A stretch of 64,000 nucleotides of DNA from Clitopilus passeckerianus (GCA_944990035.1 CALYLX010000155.1:372001-436000), one strand, 5' to 3'. Shown: positions 24,077 to 36,614, counted from the stretch's first letter. Translations and numbers: made by a program. Notes: a model not told the origin generated them from the sequence alone.

Positions 24077-25036
24077 ATGGCTACAAACAAAGGTGAGAGA
24101 CGGATCAACTCTAACTTTCAAGAGACACTTTGAACCTGATCATTATGATGATATCCTTGATCATTCAAGTCGAAGCGCGTATTCAAGGGAATCACTTTTC
24201 GGCAGGCGGCAATATTGATATTAAAATTGGATGCTCCCATGTGACAATTGACGATAATGGTAACACTCCTCTCGCCGTTCAAGTCGAAAGGAAACCAGTG
24301 TTGGCTAAGAGGGGTTTTAGGTGCTGAGATTGAGGATTTTGGACGTGTACTATCGACAATTGACGATGAGCTAACCAGGGGGGCTAAACTTTCCGAAGTG
24401 AGTCTACTACTATATTTAGTTCATGATACCGACTTGAACTCTTTTTCTTGAAAGATACTTCTCGCTGCATCTCAAGTTGGGAATGCCAAGGTTGCCAAAC
24501 AAGCTTTAGACTCGGGCGCAAACGTCAATTCCAAGGGCAAGTTCAGCCGAACGGCCCTCCATATGGCAGCCGCAAAGGGCCATAATGACGTGATACGAAT
24601 ACTGCTCTCACAGCAAGGCATACAAGTTAACGTAACAGACGACGACGGTACAACATCTCTTCACAAGGCAGCTTATGAAGGACATATCGCAACGCTAAAG
24701 TTGCTGCTCACCCATCCAGACATAGATGTCAACGTGAACTCGCAAGACGTATGGTATACAGGCACGGCGCTCAGCCATGCGGCATACAAGGGTCGTAGCG
24801 ACGTCGTTAGCCTACTTCTTTCCCACAGAGGCATCAATGTCAATCTCAGAGACAGGTATGCCCGTACGGCGCTGAATAAAGCATCATATAATGGGTACGA
24901 CGATGTTGTGAGCCTTTTACTCAGCAGGGAGGATATTGATACGACTCCGTGGGATGAAGCTAATGGTTCGGAAAGGTTTAATATGAGGGCTGGATTAGAG
25001 GCGCTGGGGAAGATGTGGGCATCTGTTGTTGGCTAA
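24077..25036 (+). CDS. Small ankyrin-repeat protein with NLR-like N-terminal motif, 254 aa
   Basis: Exons are 24077-24092, 24170-24259, 24321-24397 and 24455-25036 (765 nt). All splice ends are GT..AG and all phases agree. The N-terminus MATNKVEARIQGNHFSAGGN continues IDIKIGCSHVTIDDNG. This is the short Gly-rich beta segment that also precedes the NACHT domain of the gene at 54821-58059 (VLAAGRDINIAAG). A linker (EDFGRVLSTIDDELTRGAKL) leads directly into about four ankyrin repeats: QVGNAKVAKQALDSGANVNS, RTALHMAAAKGHNDVIRILL, TTSLHKAAYEGHIATLKLLL, TALSHAAYKGRSDVVSLLLS and TALNKASYNGYDDVVSLLLS. No NACHT domain or P-loop is present. The likely role is protein binding. I infer a truncated relative of fungal NACHT-ankyrin receptors. 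Confidence 0.85.
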
Positions 25037-25616
25037 TACTGAGCGAATTGTTTCGGACAACTTTTCATATTTATGCAAGGATTTGTGGGTAGGAACATGA
25101 CACTGAAAGGGGTATCGACACAGGTCGGTACACCATACCGTCATTCATCATATTTCCTTCCGATGTTCAAGCGGCTATATCAATTGTGCAAAAGCGTCTG
25201 GAGCCAGTATGATAATACAATCAGAGATGCCCATGCTAGAATAAATACGCGTCCAATAAAAGGGATAGCTGTCATGAAATTACGATTCTGGATGACATTA
25301 TTTCGTACAATCGAGGCGAAAGAACATATGTTATGTCTAGTAAAATTTGTTGTGAGTTGTAGATAAATTATTTGGGCAGTGGCTCTTCTTTAACCGTAAG
25401 CTTAGGGCTATTGGAAACCAGCTTGGGAATTACGCCCAATAGTAAGTTTCTGTACTGGCAGAAGGCGTACAAAAGGCACCATCCACGAGAGAACAGTGGA
25501 TTGGATTGCCGTTTTGTTTGAGGTGATAGAGAGCTGTGAATCAGACCTCAACTCTACTCCCAAGTATATGCTGAAAATTGTATACGAGGTACATGTATAG
25601 TAACTGCACAATCCGC
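25037..25616. other. Intergenic between convergent genes
   Basis: It contains the 3' ends of the ankyrin gene and of MDR paralog 5. No further gene was recognised. Confidence 0.4.
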
Positions 25617-26850
25617 CTACTCCCAAGGTCGCACCACCAGCTTAACCCCGGACACCCGTCCCTCCTTCATCCTCTCCAACCCCTCAGGAATAGCCGCTAA
25701 CCCCCCTTCCAACACTTCATATCTATTTGGTACTAGGACACCCTCCTCCAGCACACCTTCCAGATGCTGATACATCTCTAAGAGCACATCCTGGTTCTCT
25801 GGACTCTTGGAATCTAAGAGAACACGGACAATCGCAACCTCATCTCGTTTGTCGTTGATGTTCAGCGGCGAAGTGATGACGAGCGTTCCACCACCCGATA
25901 GAGCAACGAGGATGTCGTGACCGCCTTGTTGAGTTTCGGGGGAGGAGATAGTGTCGAAGACGTATTCCAGTTGTGTCCCAGCTAGGATGGTGGTGATTTC
26001 CGCTTGAACACCGGACCAAGGGAGATGTCGGTCCAGGACGTGTGTTGAGCCTAGGGACTTTAGGTAGTCGGTGTGGGTGGAGGAGGAGGTAGAAATGATT
26101 GGTGAGAATCCGGATAGCTTGGCGAGCTGGATGGCTGACGTCCGAACATATATATCAGTACGGCATGTTGCAAGTAGGAAAGGACTACCCCTACCATATT
26201 GCCCGACGCTGCTAGAGCCACCGAGGATCACGATCGGCTGATCTTTGTTCCTATCTCTTTGATCCGGTATGAATGGCGAAGTCAAACCCAGGCCGTTGGG
26301 TCGGCTGTTGAAAAGACCAAGATAGGCACATGCAAGTGCGACTGGTAGTGTAGCCGCTTGGTCGTACGTGAGAGTAGCCGGACTCTGAAGTACATTGAAG
26401 CTTTAGCAAAACAACTAAGGGAGAACAGATTGACGGCAAGCGAAGAACCCACCTTTGCAGTAGTATTCGCGGTAGTTATGGCATACTGCTGGAAGCTGCC
26501 TTCGTCATTGCTCCAGTTACTGCCCTGAGAGAGGCTAGACTCGGGCGTTCTTTGAGCCTTGTTTCCGAATTTCTAGAAGATTGGCCTACTTACACTCTAT
26601 CCCCCTGAGCGAGGCCAGTTACTCCATTTCCCGGCCGTACGACTTCTCCACTGATATCTAGGCCTAGAACCGCTGGGTAGTTCTCCTCAGGGACGAGATA
26701 GCCGTACTGCTGAATCTTCCAATCAGTTGGATTGAGCGCAGTTGCGTGGATCTTGACTAGGAGCTCTCCTGGTCCTGGTGCAGGAATGAGGCGAGAACCA
26801 AGAGTGAAGCTCCCCTGCTTATCGGAAAGAAGTACTTGCTGCGATTTCAT
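25617..26850 (-). CDS. GroES-like MDR oxidoreductase (paralog 5), 343 aa
   Basis: Four exons, 26594-26850, 26453-26519, 26195-26384 and 25617-26134, sum to 1032 nt with consistent phases. The protein starts MKSQQVLLSDKQGSFTLGSR. It shows [61 protein letters not shown] and LGSTHVLDRHLPW, and ends GLERMKEGRVSGVKLVVRPW plus Glu. It is the most diverged member of the cluster and has one extra intron splitting the middle of the GroES-like domain. Its biochemical role is unknown, presumably NAD(P)H-dependent reduction. Confidence 0.87.
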
Positions 26851-27811
26851 GGCGTCTAGAGTGAACTGAGTCGACGAGATAACGGTATATTCGTCAAAGA
26901 CATATCACTTTATATTCTTCGGGAATTTCCAATGCATTGTGGGCGGATAAATTATCCTAAATACCCCGTAAAAATATTTTAGGTTGGAAACCAGACGGCA
27001 ACTCAAAGTAGACTCTTGTGGTCTGTTGCTGGAAATGAAAGTGTTAGGTTGGTTGGTAAAACAGACTATCTCGCCATCCTGTCGAAAAATCATCACAATT
27101 CATAAAACGTGATAACAGTTTTGGGGACCTTACCGGTCGGGACATGAAAAATCAGATATGAGCTCAGTTCCAAGGTGAAAAACCTGCCATTCTAGATCAG
27201 CTCGGTCCTGGAGCTATTCATTGTCGGATTGACGTAGGCTCACTCCCGAGTTCCTGAAATATTGTTTTGTTGCCGTCCAGAGCTGACTGATACGTTGGAG
27301 GGGGAAGAGGGCTTCTTGAATTCAGTAATTCAGTAACCGCAGTAGCCGCTCCAACAGGGATTTGCCCGCGGCGGGCTCGACAGCGTAAGCCGTCTTCAGA
27401 TCCATGCTGTAGCAAAAACGGGGTTCCGTTAAAACTGTACGGGGCTCAATGATCCTCAAAGATTGTGTTGGCGAAATGTCATGGTAAGATTTAGAGATTT
27501 CGTTGAAGGCCACGCTAACTCATGGTCTTGTTCCTCATGGCTGCGCCGAATTTGACTTGACCGTTTCCTTTCAGCCATGATATCTTTCAATGCTGAGTAG
27601 TCATTGTTCGACAATCCCCTCTTGTCGAGTTTCGGTGGAATGCCACGAGGTCGGCTAAAGAAAACACGCCCAAGAGGAACAATGTCGTGGAATCCAAACA
27701 ATCATCAACAATTCACCTTTGGTTCGAGTTCTCTGGGCCATTGACTCTACAACACCTGGTGGCTTTTAATTGGTATGTTCCCTGCTTTTCATTGATACCA
27801 CGACATTAACC
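26851..27811. other. Intergenic between divergent genes, with TATA box of MDR paralog 5
   Basis: The minus strand reads TATAAA at 26909-26914, about 60 bp before the paralog 5 ATG. The remaining 0.9 kb has only short frames and must hold the promoter of the coiled-coil gene starting at 27812. Confidence 0.45.
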
Positions 27812-30800
27812 ATGGTGAGCATACTATTATGTACGATGAGCTCGAAGAAACTGACAGAAATCATGTATAGGACAACTCTTTTGGACGACACAGACAATCC
27901 ATTGCAGACATCGAGAACCAACTTCATGAGATCTTCAACCAGCACCCAAATACCCACATCAACGACAACAACGAACCAGTGATACCTGGAGATGACCTGG
28001 TCGACGTTCTCCAAGCTTTCTCAGAGGCCTACAATGGCCTCCAGCTCATGAACGAGGAAGAAACTTCCAAGCTAAAGGAGCTCATTCAAACAAACCCAGG
28101 CCTCGAAGTTACCCCTACAATACTTCTTGCATTCATTGCAGAGAAAACCAAACGCTCACCACCGCAAAGTCCTGAATTTGATGACGAAGGCACGGGTGAC
28201 CACTCGTACATGCACGCTGACGAACTTCGCCCCCCGTCAAGAGCGCGTTCGGCTCACAATGATCAGGACGATGGGGGCTCAAGCAGTGACTCCAATGGCC
28301 CTTCCTCATCGTACAGGGGATGGTCCAACTCCCATTCTGATGGCCCTCCCCAGACACCACGATCTGCGAGTGGGATCAAGTCTCCATTCGACAATGAACG
28401 TAGACAACGTTCCACACCGTTGAGCGTAGCAGCACCTCCTTCTTCCTGGGCCAAGCGACCTGCTCCTGCTAGACGAAGGAAGAGCATGGATGCCGGAAAT
28501 CGTAGTGACTCTGAGGTGAGCTTCCCTCGTCAATGCCATTGAATCCGAACGTGTACTAACAACCCCTTTCCCACGTAGTCAACCGACCCATCCTCCCTCT
28601 CCCTATCCACAAACGGACGCAGTTCCCGCACTTCATCACGAACACGCTCACGAGCCCCATCAAACCCAACCTCCCCACAAAGCGCCCCCTGGTCTCCTAA
28701 CAGCTCCTTCTCCTTCCCCCGCCCGCCCTCAGCTGCATCCATCTCCCGCCCCGGGTCCAGGTCCGGCTCTAGATTGGGATATCGCTACGACGACCCCCGC
28801 CACGAGGACGACGAGGACCACACCATCGACGCGTCCAAGTCTCCGTTCCGGTACGACTACAACGACCACGGAGATGATAGCTTTGATGGAGAGAATTCCA
28901 TCTCGGCTCGTGGGCGTCGTGGACGCGGGGCACTTGACATGGAGGGCCTCTCGTCTCATGGTGGCCCGGAATCTCCTCGATCCCCAGATGAGGATGAGGA
29001 TGAGGATGAGCATTTGGATGAAGGGTATATCCTGCAGCAACGGGGCCTCGCGGTTTCGGATGCCTCGATGGCGGAGCATGAGCGAGTTGAGGCGTTGACG
29101 AGGATGAATGCCGAGCTTGGCAGAAAGTTGATGGATGCTGAAAGGACGTTACAGGCGAAGTTGACCGAGCATGAGTTGGAGCTTGAAGACATGCAGAGTA
29201 AATTGGAGGAGATGAGGACAGAGCTTAGCGCGACGAAGAGGGAAGAGAAGGAGTTGAGGAGTAAAGAGGTTGGTTGCCGGCATCTCTCTTGCTGTCAAAA
29301 AAACTGATGGCTTTTTTCAATATAGCGACAAAACTCGTCACAGCTCTCTGCACTGGAAGCTGAGATTGCAAAAGTCACAAAAGCATTAGAGTCGGCACGG
29401 TCTACATACGCCAGCTTGCAACGTCAATACCAAGAACAATGCTGTACGTTTCCCTCTTTCTCCCCTTTCTCCCTTTATTAACCTCAGCCATTCACAGCTG
29501 TCTCCGAACGATACCGCGATGAACTCCGTCAACGTGAAGAACACATCCGTAACCTCCGGGAAGCCTCCGCCCTCCAAGAACTCGAAGCTGCCAAGTGGCA
29601 AAAAGAACAAGAAGTCTTCGAGTCTCGCATCTCAGCGCTCGAGGAGTCCCTCAGCGTCGCCGACGCAGCACACGGCCAGCTCGAGGAACAAAAACAGGAG
29701 AACCTCCTTCTCAAGGAGACCATTGACAGGATGAGGTTCGACATGGACGAGCTGAGGAATAACGCTGCCAATAATGTGGGTGCTGCTAGTGGCACGGCGA
29801 GTGCCAAGGGGAGCATGAGTAAGAGTTTGGGAGCCGAGCTTGCGGGGAAGATGAAGTGGGACGATGAGCAGGGGGATAATGACGGTGATGAGGAGGGCGA
29901 GGTTGAGAGTCAGTTGGGGAATTTGAGTATGGAGAGCACGACGGTTGTGGATGAGGAGGCGGAGGATACGGAGGGTGAGGAAGATGTCATTCAGACTATC
30001 ATTACGAGGAAGAAAAAGGTTCGCATGGTCACCCTCTGATTGCTTCTGAATATACTGACATGAACATGGACCGCGTAGAAGGTCGCAAGTCGAGCAAACC
30101 AGTCTCAGATACTCACTCAAACTTTCGAGGAAACGAAAGAATACTCCGACAGCTCAACGCAGTATGACCTGACGTTCTTCTTCAAGGTTCACTCTTCCCA
30201 AACCGACCCCGAACCTAAAATCATCAAAGCCTCCTTCAGTACCCAAACAGAACCACCTCCCGAAACTGATGTTATCGCCATACAAACCGAGCCTGAACCT
30301 ATCCCCATTGCTCCCTCTATGTCTGAGATGGAAATCCAGACGGACCCTGTGGAGGAAGAAGGGACTGCTGAGGAAGAGTCCAGATCGCCTTCCCCTCAGG
30401 AGCAGCCCGAGAGTATGGCTTCCTCGTCATCAACAATCATTCCACCCACGCCCAAAGCTCAACCCTCCCAACACCTTCTGGAACATCCTGATGCACCGCC
30501 GTCATACAATCAAGTGAGCGCCCAAGAACAGGAAGAGCGCGAGCTTCGGGCACTCGCTGAATCACTTAAGAAGTGGCACCGTGGCGTCAACCTTAAATTC
30601 CCATTGGAGGGTGTACCGGGTGGCATTCCCGAAGAAGTGATCGAAGAATGGAAGGCCCTCCAAAGCCAATTAGGCGTGGGATGCGCCGTAATCGACAAGA
30701 TTGTCGAGAACTCCCAACGAGTACCCCGGAAACAGCCAAAAGAAAATGTGAAAGGTGGATGGTTCCCATTCATCAACATCCATAACAAGATTTACTTCGG

Positions 30801-31062
30801 TGCTTCGGGAGCGTCGAGTTCGTTGGCTATGTGGGTTGGTGCTTCTGCCTTGATGCTCTTGGCCATTAGCCCATATATGGCGCCAACTCAGTATTCAGTT
30901 CCCGGTGGTCCGACGTACTACGACCGGTCAGCCTGGAGCAGTTTCAACAGCCTGCACGGTAGTGGCGAAGGTTTCTCGTCCGATGGAACGGCCGCTGTTT
31001 GGAGTTTCCTAGGTCGTGTGGGTGGAGGCGCGGCCAGAATTGCCAGAGGTTGGCCCACATGA
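27812..31062 (+). CDS. Coiled-coil membrane protein with QT-motif array, 986 aa
   Basis: Exons are 27812-27814 (the ATG alone), 27871-28515, 28579-29268, 29326-29443, 29498-30018 and 30079-31062. The sum is 2961 nt and every join is in phase. Order along the protein: a conserved-looking helical N-terminal domain (about residues 2-95, DNSFGRHRQSIADIENQLHE); a Ser/Pro/Arg-rich low-complexity region; an acidic DEDEDEDE run; coiled coil from about 390 to 600; a second acidic patch; then QT motifs at residues 673-674 (LTQT), 700-701 (SQTD), 715-716 (TQTE), 728-729 (IQTE) and 746-747 (IQTD). A globular segment (LAESLKKWHRGVNLKFPLEG) follows, with one likely membrane span at about 907-930 (LAMWVGASALMLLAISPYMA) and about 55 more residues. 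I do not recognise the family. The layout suggests a membrane-anchored adaptor that dimerises through coiled coil and dynein light chain. Confidence 0.85.
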
Positions 31063-31909
31063 TCCTTCGTGTAGTTCATCATCCGGTGTTCAGGTCCATC
31101 TCTTCTTACGCCACCCCTCTCTGACTCCCCTCGGTTGTATTGCTTACCATTCGCGACCTTCTTCCCCTGGCTACCTTGAAGCCACCTCTTGATCACATCT
31201 TGACCTCGTTTCTACTCCCCCTGTTACCATCCCCTCGCTCATTCGATTGCTGCAACTTCTGCCCCTCCATACCCCATGTCTTTTGATATTGACTTTTGTA
31301 CATATGCTTCGATCCTCTGATCTATTGTTTCTATGCAATCCCATGCCCTTACATTCGTTTAAGCTTTCTATACTTCATATTCAGTCCTACCATCCTTTCT
31401 CCTTTCCCGGTCCATGAACATCATATTACCCATGACCCCTTCTCAACATGGACCCAAATCTCCGGGATTCGTCTCCTCATAGATACCTGTATATATATTT
31501 ATGACCCTTTTTATTTCACTAATAAGTAGTCGGTCTAATTGCCTTTCACGTCAAATGCAAGCCTTTGTAATATATTGTACAATTGACAAAACGAAACAGT
31601 TGTTGCCATCATAGTCTAAGGAGTGTGGAGTTTGATACTTCTAGTTAATCGATACAGAAGAGAAATTGGATGGCGTCTAAAGGTGGCCAGAAAAGATGAG
31701 GTTCTCATAAGTAGTTGCGTAGGTAAGTGGAGGTGTGTGCCTGATAAATGCTGATTGAGGATAAGGTTGCTATGTGGAAAGAAAGGAGGTGAAAGGAACA
31801 AAAGCTCTCCGTGAATAATAAATGATAATAGTCCGCAGAAGGTTTCGAAAAAATACACAACGTCGAAGCGAAAGATGTCAAAGGAAGATCATGGAATACA
31901 TCTGCCCCT
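31063..31909. other. Convergent 3' flank
   Basis: Pyrimidine-rich sequence after the stop of the coiled-coil gene, then the 3' region of the protein kinase gene on the other strand. No gene was recognised. Confidence 0.5.
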
Positions 31910-34900
31910 TCAAGTCCTTTTCCGGGGCGAGAACGTTACAGGTGCCATTTCGTCCTCGGAATCGGAGGCAGCACTTGCTTCTTCTTCTTCGTCGCCGGTC
32001 ACTACTTCTCCGTATGGCGCGCTGTGGATGACATGCTCCTGGATCATACTGTCCCCGTCTTCACTCATGTCGATATCGTGGTCCTGCGCCCAAGTTGGCT
32101 GAAGAATCTCCCCGCCCGAATCGCTGCGAATGACATCTCCAAGGTCGTCGTCATCCGGGTCGCCTCCACTCGCGATAGTTGAAGAATCGTCATCATAGCA
32201 AGCAGGTCCAAGCTCCTCATCCTCCTCCTCATCTCTGTCATCCACGATATCTCCGTTGTGCCCGTTCGTTAAGGAAAGCCCCTTCATGCCAGCGACAATC
32301 CGACCGGGGCCTTCTGGGTGCAGAGCTGAGTCGAGGCTGCGTACGATAGGTATACCGAGCATGTTGTGATTGTCATGCGTATCGCCTTGTCCCCAACTTG
32401 AAGCGCGTCGGTCGGGAGTGAGCACGCCAGAGGCAGATATATCGATGTCGCGAGGAGAGTAAGCAGGTGAACGATGCATAGCTAGTGCTTCTTCGCTCAT
32501 CCGGGCCCTATTGTATGCGGTTGGTGTCACACCGATTCCACGCTTGATGTTCTTCTCGGATTCCGTCGGCGAGGTGCTCGAAGACGAGAACCTGCTTGGC
32601 CGCCAACTGGAAATAGTGCCCACTAGCTGGGCGAACCGGGTGCGAGGCTTTGCGGGCCCAGTAGCAGACTGCTGGAAGTTGGACTTGCTGCTTGCCCTGC
32701 TGATTTGGTTGCTATACCAAGCACCGGTGGCATCTGTCGGGCTGGATGCGATCGAGGACGATGCGCCAGTGTTGGTAGCGCCAGGTTTCTGATCACGATT
32801 TCGGTAGGCATAGAGGAAAGGTAGAGATCCTCGTCGTTGCCCGGCAATGCCCTGGTCATCTATCGCAGATGTGCTCTTGCTCGACGAGTCAGGACCGTGT
32901 CTCGTCGCCACAGTCAAACGAGATCCGGTCTGTGTAGACGGGGGACCACCAGGCCACCGGTCTATGGACTTGGACTGGAGCCTCTTCCCAGCAGCTGCAC
33001 GCTCGGCAGGATCAACAACACGTTCTTTGCCCTTGAGCGATGCTTGAGCAGCAGCTCTTACAGGCGATGGGCTATCCCACGAAAAACTTGTTCCAGGGTC
33101 TGGGGATGAAGGGGAGGTGTTCGTTTTAATTCTGGCAATCGACTCCGTAGTCGAGCTCTTTTGACGCCTGATTTTTACTGCAGGATCGGATTTCACGGGG
33201 CCCCGTGCATCATCATACTCCTCTCTTCCTGACCGTGAATATCCCCGTACGGTGCTAGTACCAAGAAGAAACTCCCTGGCATCCGTCGGTGGAGGTTTGC
33301 TGCTTTTAAACAGTGATGATATGCGCCTGCCGACGTTGCCCCATTTCCAACGGAAGTGCACCGGCTGCATGGCTTCCGACGCGTCGGAGGCAGAAACAGT
33401 AATCTTGCGTCGAGGCGCTGTGAGCTCAATCCACTCCTTTGGTTCAGCAATCTCCACGAGAAACCAATTGTCACGCTAAAGCAAGTATGAGAACCTATGG
33501 ATCTTTGAAAGCGGATGACACCTACCTTCGCAGCAGCAAGCGGTATTCTGTTTCTAGGGTCCTTCTGCAAGAACTTCTCCAACAAAGTGATAATCACGTC
33601 CCCCTCTCCCGTGCTCGTGAGCCTGCTCTTTTCCTTTTCACTCTCGGTCCCGCTATCCTCCTCCTCCTCGAGGTCATCTGGACCGCATTCTGGTAGCCTC
33701 CACCTTTCCACCTCCGCCTCCATTGTACAGTCATCTACTCTCTGTGTCTTCTGCTGCCCCTCCTCCTTGTTCCTCCGCCTCGGGTTGCTCCCGCACCAGA
33801 TCCTGTCGGCACCCATTGTATCCCTGACTGTCCAGTCCTTCGTCCCGATAGCATGGTATAGCCCCCACTCCGATTGGTTGTCGCTGTCTGGCCGGAAGGG
33901 GACCCTACCGAACAGCAGGCAATAGAAAGTGACACCCAAGGCCCATATGTCGATGGCTTTATCAATGGGCCGTGGCGGAGACGAAGGTCGACGAGACGGC
34001 GGTTGAGGGCCATTGGTGTTGATAGAAGTTGTGGATGTATGCGCTCCATAGTGACGATGGTTAGAGTTCCCGTTCAGAGTGGGTGTCTTTCCAGCTGATT
34101 CGCTGACGTTCGACGTTGAGGCAGCCGCATCGTCGAGTTCGGGGTTCAGGAAGTTATTGACGATCTCTGGCGCAAGAAACATGGGTGTCCCTGCTCTTCG
34201 AGAGAGATCACTCTCGTCGAGCAGTATTGGCTCCACGGCCTCATCGTTGTCGTTTTCCTCCCCATTTTCATCCCTGATCTTTGCTGCTCCATTGGCATGC
34301 CTGCGACCAAGGGCTGCCAGGCGCTGCGCATACGAAAAGTGGGAGACACCGAAATCAGCTATTTTGACTGATTTGCGGTCGCGGGTCCAGAGCAAGTTGG
34401 CGGGTTTTATGTCGCGGTGTATGATGCCTTGGTGGTGCACTAGGAGAAATATCAGTACGTACGAAACCAAATAGCAAGGGTGAAAGAAAGCGCATATATG
34501 CACATTTTGACACGCCAAGGTAGATAGAAAAGACACTTACGATACTCTAGCCCAAGAATAGCATCTCTCATTATTCTCCTCGTCTGCGCTATCGAAAGTA
34601 TGGGATTGTTCTGTTTGTTTTGCCACCGGACTTCGCCTCCGTCTAGGAACTCCATCACTAAGCAAAATCAACATGAGCTCGATCTTTGGGTAACGTGGAG
34701 GAGAAAGGACGTAAAACCGTCCGAATGTCCCCAAAAAAGCTGAAACGGGGGCTTACCCATATAGACCTTGGTGTGCATCCTATCATCAATCACCTCCAAC
34801 AAGCGAACGACATGCGGATGTCTGCACTTTTTCATTATCGCAATTTCCTTCAGAATTTTTGCTTCCGCCGTTCCCAGCTTATCCGCAAGAGGCGTGTGTG

Positions 34901-35356
34901 TCGTAGATGTTATGGGAAGCTGGTGCCGTTGTTGGCGAAGCTGCTTGAGCTTCCTGTCGTGGGGATCGTCGCGTTTGACACCTTTGATTGCCTAAGGACC
35001 GTCGCCAGAGCAGTATTTCATAGTATTCATGAGTTTTCTGTAGAACTAAGGCAGGGAAATGGAACACGCACGACGCAAACTCGACGCTTTGGGTGCTTAG
35101 GAGGATATTGAGGGTTCATCTGGTAGCACAGATAAACTTCTCCATGCTGCCCTCCACCAATCTTCGCATGACGTGTATAGTTGTTCAACATAGCTTTCCC
35201 TTCATCTCTGTATGCTTCCAGCGCGTTCGTCGTCTTTACTTCTGTTGGATCGAACGCTGGTCGGTTGTCAGTGCTGCTTGAGGCTACACTGCTCATGTCA
35301 GGGTTTAGGATTGAGCTGCTACTGGCCGCCATCGCCTGCTGTTTTACGCTTGTCAT
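31910..35356 (-). CDS. Ser/Thr protein kinase, CaMKK/Ssp1-like (AMPK-activating type)
   Basis: Kinase motifs in order: Gly-rich loop HAKIGGGQHGEVYLCY; a helix-C segment (KILKEIAIMKKCRHPHVVRL); hinge VYMVMEFLDGGEVRW; catalytic loop GIIHRDIKPANLLW; KIADFGVSHF; activation segment SRRAGTPMFLAPEIV; IDIWALGVTFYCLLFGRVPF; and KFLQKDPRNRIPL. The HRD, DFG and APE motifs are all intact. A long insert (about 75 residues, Ser/Asn/Pro-rich) sits between the APE motif and helix F. A second acidic insert follows helix G. A long Ser-rich acidic tail ends SPRKRT at 31910. The pattern (VVRLLEVID, GVSHFS) matches fungal Ssp1/Sak1-type kinases, which activate Snf1/AMPK. The start MTSVKQQAMA at 35356 is preferred over an upstream frame that lacks domain content. 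A second ATG lies at 35332. Intron ends near 33460-33520, 34440-34540, 34660-34750 and 34980-35070 are approximate. Confidence 0.85.
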
Positions 35357-36614
35357 TACTGGCGATGTCGAATGGGAGAAACCAGAGAAAGAAAAAGGAA
35401 CGGCGGCATGCAGGATACCAGAATATTGAGGAAGACTCGGAGTGAGTATGTATATTACCGAATTGATATATTTGGACAGAGATTTCGATTTCGAAAGAAA
35501 GTGGATGCTAGATGATGGGGACCCCGAATACCCTCCAATACAATCTTCGATACCCGCGTATGGCAATTTCTCACATGATAACTCAATCCTCTGTAACCAC
35601 CTAGATCTTCGCTGCACATCCTAATCTCTCTTACAGGTACATTTTTCTTCTTCCTTGACGTCTTTCATGACCTTCAATACACCACAGAGGTTAGTAAAAG
35701 TATCTTCGGCGAACGAAACAAGGCAAATGAATGCTTTCGGCCAACGCCGACGCAGAGATATCTAGCCAGGCAGGCGGCGTGCACCCTAGATTCCGGCACT
35801 CAATTAACTCGACGGTTGATTGATGGTGCCCAACTTTGCGCCAGCCCAAGCGCAGGGACCGCAGGTGGACCCTTAGAACAGAAGTCTTCGCAGAAACTGT
35901 GCTGAGTCGATCTTACTCACCTGTTCCACATGTTCACCACATCCCTGTTGCGAAAGCGAAAAGAAGTGGTTCGTTAGAGGCACGTATGATGCATCAAAGG
36001 CAAGAGGATAGGGTGAAGATGTTAATGAGAAGAACGGAAGAAACAGTCGAGGATAATTGCCAGGCGGTCGAAAGACCGACCCAAGGAGGAAAGCACGAAA
36101 TAAATAAATCCGTCAAACGCGCACTGGCTGCGGTGACACCCTTCCCAAGGTATGAGGAGGCCAGAACGTGAGCCGATCCCCGCCCAAACACAAGCGTGGC
36201 AATCAAACAGGAAATGAGGGCACAAAAATGCCTCCATGACAGCGAGTGGACCACGACGAAGATCACTCAGGCCGACGACATCAAAGTCTAAACTTGATGA
36301 ATGATATCAGGTTCCCTGCTAGTTGGAACCTCATTGGCCAGGTAAAGGTAAAGGCAGGACAGCTGCCCTGAACAGAAGACAGGTCGCATGCACCGACGTG
36401 CCGAGAATAAAAATGTACATGACGAGCGTCAAGGCACAGCAATGTAACAGCAACGATGCGTCATGACATCGAGAGTGTGCTCTGAACAATCCAAACGGGG
36501 ACGCGCCATACAACCGGTGAAGATTTAGAACGAGGGAGAAAAAAAGAGCAATCAAGTTTGGGAAGAACCCCATCGGAGTTTTGGGGTTGCGAAGAGATCT
36601 TGTGAGAGACTTAC
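35357..36614. other. Intergenic, no supported gene
   Basis: Several minus-strand frames exist (for example 35994-36266) but none has recognisable content. The missing second exon of the small Cys-rich gene might lie here, but I could not find it. Confidence 0.35.

Noticed and set aside
24260..24327. Reading through 24260-24320 as coding (frame ending VERKPVLAKRG)
   Set aside because: This is an intron with GT..AG ends; removing it joins NG to AEIEDFG in phase and leads to the ankyrin exons.
28985..29011. GATGAG tandem repeat
   Set aside because: It encodes the acidic DEDEDE run of the coiled-coil protein in frame; an ordinary low-complexity coding repeat.
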